A DNA stretch of 64,000 nt from Andrena cerasifolii (lineage: Eukaryota; Arthropoda; Insecta; Hymenoptera; Andrenidae): positions 19,543,433 through 19,607,432 of the forward strand of contig NC_135120.1 of NCBI RefSeq assembly GCF_050908995.1, in the 5' to 3' direction. Position 1 is the first letter of the stretch, and each line of letters starts with the position of its first letter. The position numbers and the translations under genes are program-made. The notes beneath the pieces are model-generated. The model had not been told where the DNA came from and made no database searches. It saw only the letters and a list, made by a program, of their open reading frames with translations. Below are positions 49,001-58,760 of this stretch, in pieces.

Positions 49001-52000
49001 AAGCAACGAAATAGTGGAAGGGTACACGGTGCTCCACTCGTCCGCTGCTCGTTGCGAGCGCAGAGCCGTATCGGTTTATTGGTCTATTAACGGCTGGTAT
49101 TAATTAATGAAAGCCATACGAGCGGCTGTGCCGCAGCGACGACGATGCATATCCGCCGATATCGCGAAACGGAGGGGGACTGGAGGGTGGAAGGCGACCA
49201 GTTGTACCCTAACGCAGTCAATAATACCAGCATTCGATACCGCGGCCCGACCTCGGCTCGTTGCTAAAATCGATACGTGACGTTGTATCAGCTTGCACCT
49301 CCGACGGCTACGGCGACGCCGCTTGGCAAGTAATAAACACTTCCGTTCGAGGGTGAGCCGCGAAGGGAAACGCGCCTTCTCGGCATCCAGCTTCCACGGA
49401 ACGAGGGGAGAGGGGACGACGCCGGGAGGTGTAACTTATACGCGACGAGCATCGCGGCAAACTTTTACCGGAAGATTTTGTCGGTCCGGGTACGAATAAC
49501 GAAGGATCTTCGCGGCTTCGAGAGGGTGGAGGGTTGCTCTCCCGGAGCTGTATTTTAGTTGAAAATTCGTTAGCTAGGGTGTGTAGGTGTTTAACGTGGT
49601 CGTTCGTTTCGGAGTGCTCGGGTGGTGGTAATTATTGTAATAGCGAGGGTGGAAATGTTCGGCCGAGTACGCGAGCGAGAGCGCGAGCAATTTCTCTGCG
49701 ATTAACTAACGTATCGCTGCTTTTCGGCGCATTTCAACTGCACAAGCAAATGAATCGAGCTTTCCAGCGCATTAGGAAACAATAATACCCCCCCGGCGAG
49801 TTCGTTCGTTTCCGAGCGAGCGCATTAACGCTATGCGCGAGTTTTATTGTAGGTTGATTCGTTGAATAATGGCCTGCAATTTGCCCAGCTGGGATATTCG
49901 TGGCCTGTGATGGGAACGCGCGAATGTAAAGCGCACAAATGGCGGAGTTACTTTGCAGAGGAGCGTTGCAAAGTGTAGAAGGAAGACTGAAACCTCCTGA
50001 TAAATAGACACCGCGTTTGACGTGGAATTTCTATGGTTCCGCCGCGATGGAATTTCTGTAATTCTGTATTCTACACTCGCCGCAATTCCGCCTGACCGGA
50101 TATTCAATAATCACGCAACGAGGCGATCGTTGCGCAGATTTTTCAGGCATGATATAATTCCGTTCCGTTCACGTTCATCTGCTCTTCTCGCTCGAAACAT
50201 TCTGCCGAAATTTCGCCGGTGGCTGGCATCGCGGACGTAGGAGTTACTCGATGCGCGTAGATTATCAAAATTGAACGTATTTAATGCTCGGCCGGGCGCT
50301 CGATGCCAGACGTGTTCATTACGAATTACCGAAGCGTATCAATTAATCCGCCGTAGAATCCCGATACGCGAGGCAGCGCAGTAGAACGACGGGCAATAAA
50401 TCAGGCTTAAAGAGGGGAGCCGACGTCTCCGGACAGTGGAAAGGCTTACGTTTAATCGGACGAGTCGCGACAACGGTTTTCCCTCTGGAAACGCGCTCCG
50501 TCGTCGCAGCGCAGCCAATCCGTGAAACGGAATCTTCGCGGCGCTTGCAAATGCGCAGCCCTACCGACGAACGATTAATTAATTGATTTACCCGGAACCG
50601 TGGCGAGCGTTACCGGGGAAAATAGCTGCGTAACACAATCCTCGCTGGCAATGTAATTCTCAGATCGACTCCTATCGCTGATTACATTTCACGGATGGGC
50701 AAGAAGTAGTCGCACTTCGCTGTGTCTCGCTCGAGGAACGGTCGGCTAGTTTAATTGCAGTAAACGGCGGTTTATTATTTATTAATCGCGCACCTGGCGC
50801 CGCGCGAAACGCCTCCCTGCGAGTAGGGGAGACCGGGGCTAAAAGTTCCGATTTCGATAAAACGTAAAAAATGACGAAAATAATCAACAGACGCGGTCGC
50901 GTCTGCAAGCTAATTCCTCCTTCCCCTCTAGCCATAGGCACACTGAGCGACCATGTCTCTGTACGCGAAAGATAGCGAAATTGACAGGTCGTCGGAGCTA
51001 TTTTAGTCTTATTATCTTTCCGCTCTTTCATTCATACGTTCGCATCTTAAAGCACAGCATAAACAATTTAAGGTGAATGTCCCAGTTTCTGCTCATTTCG
51101 TACTTTTTCTTATTATTATACGCGTTACGTTTGTACTATAGTTGCAACAAAATAATTCTGAACTTTTTAAACATTTACGCATTATATATACTTTTTACAA
51201 ATTACTTTACATTTCGAGCATATTTAATTACAAATTACTAATAGTTAAACATCTTGAAATATCTTTCTTAAATAGTTTTCCAATTGGTTGATTTATTATT
51301 AAAGAATCAATCAATTACTCTGCAAATTTTCATCGCAAACAAATTTTTTACACCTTCTTTGTGACGAGTTACCTCTGAAATCAGCAGAAATTGGGACATT
51401 CACCTTATACGTTTGCAGTGGGGCAAGTTGTTACGGTAACAACGTGCTCCGAATCACGGTAACAACTAGCCCCTGCCGACACATGTAGCAATTTGAGAGA
51501 CTATTCTCCTTATACATATATTCAAACGATAGACACTGTTACACCATGCTCTTAAATGTCATTTGATCCGTAAGAACGAATCAATGAATAATATCGAAGT
51601 TAAATAATCGAAATAGACCAAAAAATAATAACAGAATTTTTTTTACTTATCTGGTACGCGACTAATAGGTCCTTGCTTACAACCACACGATTCGCTGTCG
51701 CGGACGCTATTAAAGTGGGCGACAGAGTGGCGTCATCAACTCACACGGGAAAAATAATTTAAAGTACAACGCTCTTCCTATTTTGAAGACAGACCCGTCG
51801 GAACAATTTACCCCTGGAACTTTTAGCCCCGGTCTCCCCTACTGCATTAAACGCGAGCGTTTACAGCGATTAACGGGTCGCGTGTAATCCGCGATACAGC
51901 GGTGCAAGAATTTTTATGGATCGCAGCGGCGACGAACGGGCCGCAGTAGTAACGACCCTCGCGTAGTCAGACGCGTCCGATTCTCTCGTTTCTCTTTTTT

Positions 52001-55000
52001 CATTCCCTGCCGCGGCACGAGACGGCGATGAACTCCGTTGGCATTGTTCCTTAACGAACCAATTAAGGAAAGCGCCCGTTATCATTTATGTAAATTGTTA
52101 GAAAGGAAGGAGTTAAATCACACCCAATGCGTGACGGATGGAAGGGCGGTTCTTGTAATTCGCGGAACCGAATGAAACGTTTGCTCGCGATGTTTTCGCG
52201 CCCCTGCAGCGCTGGACACTCGTTTCGTTTTTTTCAATTTGCTCGTCGAGCACGTTTAATGGCACACGTGTGCGTGAATTTCGTTTAAAATTTCGCGACT
52301 GCTCGTGCACCCTCTCCTCCGTCGGTTCAACGGTCCCACCCTGCACAGTGATTCCAATTGCAGCACGGAAACAAATGTGGATCGATAATACGAGGCAGGG
52401 GTCCGCGGGTTCTGCGGCTTCTTTCGAAGATCCCTAGAAGCGACCGAGTAAGATCGATGTGTCAGCGAAGTTTCCAGAGACGCCCCGAAAATATGATGCT
52501 CCTGAGAAACTTTCCAGACTCGACCAGCTTGCAAGTTAGTTACCTCCATCCTTCCTTTTCTACTGCTTCCTCTAATAATTCCCCGCGTACCCTCGCCCAA
52601 ACGCAGCACGCGCTGGCACATCTTTTCGCCCTCTCCGCGAAGCACCCTTCGGGTATCCGTCGACGCGAGAGCCAAGCGCGAAGCAACGGCTCCGCATTTA
52701 TTTCCCCAGCCGGGAAATTAATTCTGCTATATTAGAAACGAACGAGCTTGCGTGCCCCGCGCGTGTGCACGAGCCACGTCTACGCGGGGAACGCGCGAGG
52801 ATGTGTGGGTAGGAACGCGAGAACGTACCAATTCACCGTTAACTGTGGCCTTAGGGCTTCCGTGTTTCAATCTGAGCGGCCGGAGCGGCGGCGGATGTGC
52901 ATCTCGCTGCGAAGATTAAGGCACGTACACATCGCGAGCCTCGGCCCCGCGAGTGCAGTTCTTCACGGGGAGAGACGCGCGCCCCGCCGGGAAATACGAG
53001 ACGAACGATTCCGCCGAATCGCCTCGTTCTTTTTCGATCCTCCTCCTGGACCTCTCCAGGCACACACACCCCCGACTCCCAGAGAATCCGACAAACGACC
53101 GGTGGAACTTCAGTTTCAGACGGATCCTCCGAGCTCCGGTCGCGATCCTGACTAGTGGCAAGTTTTGGACGGACATTTTGGTAACCAAATTTCATCTCCG
53201 AACTGGAAGCTTGAACGAATTATTCGAATATATCGCCCCCTTTTCTTGTCTCTCCGTGGGGCTTCCAGGTGGAAACCAGGTTTTACTTTGCGAGAGATGT
53301 GTTGGAAGGTAGATGTGAAGGTGTACCGAAGTCGAGTTGAATTAGGAGGTAGTTGGTTCCGTGTAACAGCAATGCACTGCTGCGATTACGAAGTACTTTT
53401 TGTTAATGTAATAAGTAATCGCGTTTCCTTTGGGACATTCCACGCGAAATCGGACACTTTTTGGAGTAACATTTCGAATGCGGCTGAAATTTGAATATGT
53501 TGTAGACTTTAGGGATATATAAACATATCTCGAAGGATTTTTGACAATTTTGAAAAATGTCGATTTTACAGCTGTTTGAAGTGCTAACTTTTTTTCAATA
53601 AATTATAACTATGGAAGTAGTAAACGGATGGATATGAGGTTCACGGCGATTTGTAGAAAAGACATTGAAGTTTTAAGAAAAAATTATTTCAGTTTCAGAA
53701 ACAATTTTTTTCAACCATTTTTGTGCAGTTATTTTAAACAAATGCAGTTTTTTAACAACGGGCGCGATTTTAAAAATCTGAAAAAACAGAATATAGTTCT
53801 ATCCTTCCCCTTCATGGTCTAATTGTCAAAAGTATGGGCATTTTAAAATTGGCCTTGTAAAAATTGTCGGAAGTTGACGCTGCGTCGCCCAGCACCGCGG
53901 TACTCGCAGCGGCCAAGCGGCTATACCTGATATTCTTATACAGGATCCTCGAAATTAGTAAGTATTTGAAAAAAACTGAAGGAGGAAAACTCTTACTGAT
54001 TTTTATATCCAACATAACACGGTATCTCAATTTTTGGTGTTCGCAATATTTTCCTTGAAACGAGGGTGTTAAAAAACTGCATTTGCTTAAAATAATTGCA
54101 CAAAAATGGTTAAAAAAAATTTGTTTCTAAAACTGAAATAATTTATTCTTAAAACTTCAATGTCTTTTCTACAAATCGCCGTAAACCTCATCTCCATCCG
54201 TTTACTACTTCCAAAGTTATAATTTATTGAAAAAAAGTTAGCACTTACCTTCAAACAGCTGTAAAATCGACATTTTTCAAAATTGTCAAAAATCCTTCGA
54301 GATATGTCTATATATCCCTAAAGTCTACAATATATTCAAATTTCAGCCACGTTCAAAATGTTACTCCAAAAAGTGTCCGATTCCGCGTGGAATGTCCCCT
54401 TTATCAGAGTGTAAATGTTACGCGTACCGTGGCTCTTAAAAATAGCATGGAAGGCCGCTTGCCCGTTGCAGGAAGTACAGCGCCGTACAGTCGATAATTC
54501 GCAAACTTGAAATATTATCACCACGCCCCGGCCGAGGTTTAACGATCCGTAGACGTTGATGCGTGCTCATAGACAGTCGCCCGCTTCTTCGACTATATCC
54601 ACGCCACTCGATGCAACGTCCGCGACGTTAATTACGGTCAAACGTTGGCCAAGCAACATGCCGTGTATGTTAATAACGATACGAGACACTGCTCAGACCC
54701 GAGACTCGGGAGAAAGTAACGTTTTACCGAATTTTTATATGCCGTCAGCGATAAGGCTCGTCGAAGCACGGACGTTCCACTTTTCACTGAGCAAATGACA
54801 GACAGGATTCGTTATCGAAGAACGCCAAGACGTTATTCATTTAGCAAGCACGTCTTTCGCGCTCGTCTTCTTTGCGAAGAAGAGGCTTCGTCCTAGATTT
54901 GTTATCGTTGCAAGAGAAGATCGAGCGGCCTGCTCGGAGTGCCTCGAAATAAGGACCAATTAGCTCGATTTACATGCTGCTACGGAAACTCGATGCTACG

Positions 55001-56187
55001 CGTCGCGGGTTCGAGGCAGAAGCGAAACGAGACCTCGATGGAACTTGCAGACGCGAAGCTTCCCGGCGTAAAGCGCGTTGCTCGCAGAGATATCGAAATA
55101 TCCTCCTCCTCGAACGTCCTTGCGCGTGCAGGTTCGGGCGAGGTCGCTTTTTGCCGGATCAAAAGGCTAATAAAGTAGGAACGATCATAGGGCGTCGTAT
55201 CTCAGCGACCATAAATTTACTCCTTCGCGCCGATTTATTGCACCGAGCTGGCTGGGAAGCCGATCGATCGACGCCTCGTCTGTTCCACCTTTCCGAAAAG
55301 GAAGGGGCGAAGGGAAGGGCGACGCCGGAGCAGTAAAAAGGGAAGGGAAAAAGGGGGAGGAGAGAGGCTGGAGGAAGATTCACGAGGGGAGAGGAAGCGT
55401 CAGGGGACAGAGAGAAGTAAAAAGGGTTGGAGGAACAGGAATGGAAGAGGTACGAGGGATAGAAGCTGAAGACAGCGGAAGAGTATCGGGGAAATAGAAG
55501 TGGTGACTGGAGGAATAGAAGTAATGTTGAAGGAGGAGAACAGAAAAGCAGATGCGACGGTGAAACTATAAAGTGCGATCTAGAGAAACGGAAACGGGGA
55601 GGACGAGGAACTGCTAACGATATAGGAGAGCGCTGCCGAAGACAGCAGGACGGAGAGAGCGACCTAACGCAAGCCGAAAGTAGTCGAAGCCAGTAATGCG
55701 CGGAGCCGATCGGAAAGAAAAATTGTATTTATAACGCCGGCAACTTTCTCGAAGGAAGCGATGCGTCCAAGGAGGATCGTGTTCAGGGGACAAGAAAAGT
55801 TTACGGTATGTAATTGCGTTTCTCGGTATAGAAAGTTCCGTTCAGGTATCTCCCTCGAGTCGAGCGAAGAAGCTGAAGGAAGGCCTCTCCGTTAAACAGC
55901 GGCGCGTCTACTCGCGGCTTAATAATTAGCTTTCGACGGGGTTAAAAGATGACGCGAGGAATGTCGAGCGTTAGATCGTTGCGATCTGTGTTAAATATCG
56001 TTGCCCGGTGGCTCTCGACTTCTCCGCGGGGATGAATGAAGATTTTGTAATTGCATACTCACTTTGCAACCCTCGCAGCTGGTTACGCCGTAATGATAAC
56101 CGCTCGCTTTGTCACCGCAAACTCTACAGGCCACGAAACTCTTCGCGGGCGTCGAACTGTTCGAATCGGCGGCCGCGTAGTGTTGTT
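42016..56187 (-). CDS. Eip78C: Nuclear receptor E78 (ecdysone-induced protein 78C, NR1E); 5' exons not identified
   Basis: Ligand-binding nuclear transcription factor of the ecdysone early-late response. Five exons join in phase: 56063-56187, 45148-45289, 43656-44035, 42729-43028, 42016-42408; 445 codons plus TGA. Exon A holds zinc module 1 (ACRVCGDKASGYHYGVTSCE) and stops after CEGCK. Exon B resumes GFFRRSIQKQIEYRCLRDGK and holds module 2 to GMSRD. Exon C has VRYGRVPKRSRE, Thr- and Asn-rich tracts and YDVILQVSQAHHAYCGFTEE. Exons D and E form the ligand-binding domain, ending LPPLFAEIFDIPKCEEDLQ with an AF-2-like helix. QKQIEYRCLRDGKCLVIRL and VRYGRVPKRSRE identify E78 rather than E75. Exon A begins with the last two bases of a split codon, so at least one upstream coding exon is missing. 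Confidence 0.93.
43241..43473. mobile_element. hAT-like MITE with perfect 8-bp target duplication
   Basis: Same family as 15890-16149 by its ends (TTTCCGAACC and GGTTGGGAATCACAG) and body. ACCTAGAA is duplicated at 43233-43240 and 43474-43481. Lies in the E78 intron between exons C and D. Confidence 0.8.
43656..44035 (-). CDS. Eip78C: E78 exon C: C-terminal DNA-binding extension, low-complexity hinge and first ligand-binding helices
   Basis: Acceptor TTCCAG|CG completes a serine codon from exon B; donor CCG|GTGAGC is phase 0. After VRYGRVPKRSRE come ten threonines, fourteen asparagines and a further run of six asparagines. The exon ends KQLAVYDVILQVSQAHHAYC and RKPMIIP, the start of the ligand-binding domain. 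The Asn tract is encoded by mixed AAC/AAT codons and the Thr tract by mixed ACN codons, so both are potentially length-variable. Confidence 0.92.
45148..45289 (-). CDS. Eip78C: E78 exon B: second zinc module
   Basis: Starts after TTTTTCCAG with GGC TTC TTC (phase 0) and ends GAC T|GTGAGT (phase 1). It encodes GFFRRSIQKQIEYRCLRDGK and NRNRCQYCRFKKCLAVGMSR. The D-box region and the four cysteines of the second module are intact. Confidence 0.95.
46482..46635 (-). CDS. Candidate alternative first exon of E78
   Basis: An ATG frame on the E78 strand encodes MDLNYLERFLPTGSHLRTLS and continues through FKRRVFEELDELYNWIDVLG to a strong donor GATT|GTGAGT. The donor is phase 1, which fits exon C (44035) but not exon B, so splicing would give a protein without the second zinc module. 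No family match is known to me. Unread past the donor, the frame stops at 46411. Confidence 0.3.
47005..47095 (-). CDS. Second candidate alternative first exon of E78
   Basis: An ATG frame encodes 30 residues starting MAAESLAIRVDQWLLQHLLG and ends at the consensus donor GCGA|GTAAGT, also phase 1 and so also compatible with exon C. Short and without a recognised family. Confidence 0.22.
50826..51839. mobile_element. TA-flanked element hosting a second element
   Basis: Ends GGGGAGACCGGGGCTAAAAG and the inverted CTTTTAGCCCCGGTCTCCCC, with TA at 50824-50825 and 51840-51841. The interior is interrupted by the element at 51071-51405. Confidence 0.65.
51071..51405. mobile_element. TA-flanked MITE, copy 2 of a family
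   Basis: Ends AGGTGAATGTCCCAGTTTCT and the inverted AGAAATTGGGACATTCACCT, with TA at 51069-51070 and 51406-51407. Homologous along its length to 25316-25669. Confidence 0.75.
53432..54398. mobile_element. Palindromic element, 967 bp
   Basis: Ends GGGACATTCCACGCG and the inverted CGCGTGGAATGTCCC. Arms of about 335 bases match almost throughout; a 300-base non-palindromic centre holds a GC-rich core near 53880. Confidence 0.75.
56063..56187 (-). CDS. Eip78C: E78 exon A: first zinc module of the DNA-binding domain
   Basis: Has no start codon, so it is easy to miss. The acceptor TTTTCCAG and donor AAA|GTGAGT frame 41 codons ending VACRVCGDKASGYHYGVTSC then EGCK. All four zinc-binding cysteines and the P-box residues EGCK are present; the P-box is completed by exon B. 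It is separated from exon B by a 10.8-kb intron, the conserved place where nuclear receptors of this group split the DNA-binding domain. Confidence 0.93.
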
Positions 56188-56721
56188 CTGGAAAACAAAA
56201 CAGGCAGCTACGTTACGTAACGTCATCGGTGCAAGTAGGTAAACGTTCCGCCAACACTTCTCCGCTCCGTCGCCGAAGCAAGAAGCCCGCGCTGGAACCC
56301 AGGCCGTAACGATCCCAAACGAAAGCACATCGCCGTGCCTCGTATCGAATCTATTACCAACTCCGCGACAAATTCAAAGCTTCCGAGTTAATGTTAGCTT
56401 AGAATCACTCGCCGATTAAATACATATCAAGCTCCAAGTCTCTATTACCTCCGACTACGGTGTTGGTACACGGCGCTTACTCCGCTTGAAAGTAGTAGGA
56501 ATCAATAACTGGGTATCCCTGCGTAGAAAAGTACGCGCGCCCGGACAACATTCCGATTAATTCGCTCAAAAATTAAAATCTCCGAACAATGTACATTCAG
56601 CTTTACGATAGAAGCTGTGCTTCACGCGATAACAGAATAACCGAGGATTTGAGAAACTCAAAAGCCGTGTTCGTTCTTCCTCCCTCGCGGGGCCAATCAT
56701 CCTCAACCATCCGGCGCGCAG

Positions 56722-57796
56722 GGTCCGAATCGCCGAAAACGTGATCAAAAATCCTTACGTTCGTAATTCACTCTTTATCATTATGAAGATGGGCATTTCA
56801 GGGATTTCTGGGGTCGCAGAATCTGATTCCGAGGTGAAAATTTTTATTAGATTAAAAATAAGCCCTGTGGGGGGGAGGAAATGTCGATAAAATAATGTTA
56901 TGTTTTGTTTAACAGTACTGTCTGATTTGATTACGTTATTTGAAGTTAATTAGGGCATCAAGGTTAGAAAAATTAACAGAGATAGCGTTTTTATGAGAGA
57001 AAAAGGTATTGAGCGCGTCACTAGGTCAATAATTTGTATAATATCCCACTTGAGATATTGAAAATGTTTTTACTTATCCATGAGATGAAATTGTGCATTC
57101 ATTCGATGTTATTGAAATATACAAAAAGTTATAAATAACTGAAATATAAGAAATTATGTAATGGTCGTATTTAATCTTTGAAATTTATATTATTTAATAG
57201 CCTATAGTATAAGGAATCTGTGTGCAAAAGGAGAAGTTGCACTTTTTTGCGACTTTTGCACATACATTCCTTATACTATAGACTATCAAATAATGTAAGT
57301 TTCAAAGATACCCGTCGATTCCAAAAAAAGAAACACGCGATTAAATACGACTATCACATAATTTCTTATATTTCAGTTATTTATAACTTTTTGTATATTT
57401 CAATAACATCGAATGAATGCACAATTTCATCTAATGGATAAATAAAAACATTTTCAATATCTCAAGTGTGATTTTATACAAATTATTGACCTAGTTCTCA
57501 CGCGCTCAATACCTTTTTCTCTCATAAAAACGCTATCTCCGTTAATTTTCCTAAACTTGATGGCGTAATTAACTTCAAATAACGTAATCAAATCAGACAG
57601 TACTGTTAAACAAAACATAAAATCATTTTATCGACATTTCCTCCCATCTACAGGACTTAGTTTTAATCTAATAAAAAGTTTGACCTCGTAATCAGATTCC
57701 GCGACCCGAAAAACCCCTGGAATGACCATCTTCGTAATGACAAAGCGTGAAACGTGACCGTAAGGATTTTTTATCACGTTTTCGGCGATTCGGACC
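56722..57796. mobile_element. Near-perfect palindromic element, 1.07 kb
   Basis: Ends GGTCCGAATCGCCGAA and the inverted TTCGGCGATTCGGACC. The two arms match along almost their full length, for example GTACTGTCTGATTTGATTAC and its complement, meeting near 57250 with almost no spacer. Confidence 0.8.
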
Positions 57797-57899
57797 ACTG
57801 TGCGGCGTGTTCTCCAAAAGAGACTGGAGCACCGGAGTCCGCGTGAATAGCCAGCTTCATACCGGGACCGCTTCGATCTAAAGCGGATGAGATCACGGT

Positions 57900-58760
57900 T
57901 CATCGAAGCGCGGGGTCTTGCTCCTTAACAACCAAAAAACGTGGACGGCGTGCGTGGCGGTAACGGGGCATCGGTGCGCGATGGAAACGGGTAGACGACG
58001 CGGCAGAACAAGCGGCGGAGACGGTGAGCCAGGAAAAAGCGCGGCTGCGTGCTCGCGTCCAAATAGAGGTGGTGGACAAAGGGGTGGTGAACAGCGGGGG
58101 AGAACGGAGCAGGATCTAACGAAAAAGCGAAGAGGGAACGCGATGGCGATGTTCCCTCGCCAGAGCGAGGGACACGTTCGGGCGGCTTCTTTCGTACGTC
58201 CGCGACCGACCCGTTGCATCCATAATGCAACGGCCGCGGCGCGGCACCGTCGAGGAAGGGAAAAGGCCGCAGAGGCCGCTGCAGCCACGGTGCCGCGCGG
58301 TGGTTCGTCTAACGGAAAGCCCGCGTCACCGTTACAGAGCCACGGCCGGGGAGGAAACGGGAGGACGAAGATCGCCGCGCGGCCGGCGAACGGGGGGCAG
58401 CGATGAAAAAGGAAGAGGAAAAAGACGAAACGGGGCCGCCCGCAAAGGGAGAGAGAGCCAGAGGGAGCCGTATAGGAGTAGTATACCGTTCGACTCCCGT
58501 GAAACCCCTCTGCCCAGAAGCCGTCGTTACGCGTGCAACGGGTCGGAGGAAGATAGAGGCGACGAGGAGAGCCACGCCGACCACGAGCAAGGATAGGCGA
58601 GCAGCTGGAAGCGACAGAGACGAGCACCGAGACAGAGGGAGGAGGAGGAGGAGAGCCCGGTTGATTGCAGCGTCTGGAAACGGGGCCTGAATCCACCGGC
58701 CATCGATGGGATTTTATGACGCCCGTAACGTGGTCGGGATCGAACGGTACTCCCCCTGCA
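57900..58760. promoter_or_regulatory. GC- and CpG-rich block, candidate promoter or 5' UTR
   Basis: About 860 bases of unusually GC-rich, purine/pyrimidine-skewed DNA with many CG dinucleotides and GAGAGAG runs, flanked by AT-rich DNA. Open frames of over 100 codons occur on both strands, as expected from composition alone. On the E78 strand it lies about 1.7 kb upstream of exon A, where a promoter or leader exon could sit. Confidence 0.3.

Larger units (their letters stand above)
45290..56062. other. 10.8-kb E78 intron between the two zinc-module exons
   Basis: Mixed GC-rich and AT-rich DNA with no confirmed gene. Contents are two candidate alternative first exons on the E78 strand (46482-46635 and 47005-47095), a nested TA-flanked element pair (50826-51839) and a long palindromic element (53432-54398). 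A run of about 18 adenines sits at 48561-48578. Many open frames occur on both strands because the DNA is stop-poor; none shows a recognisable domain. Confidence 0.6.
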
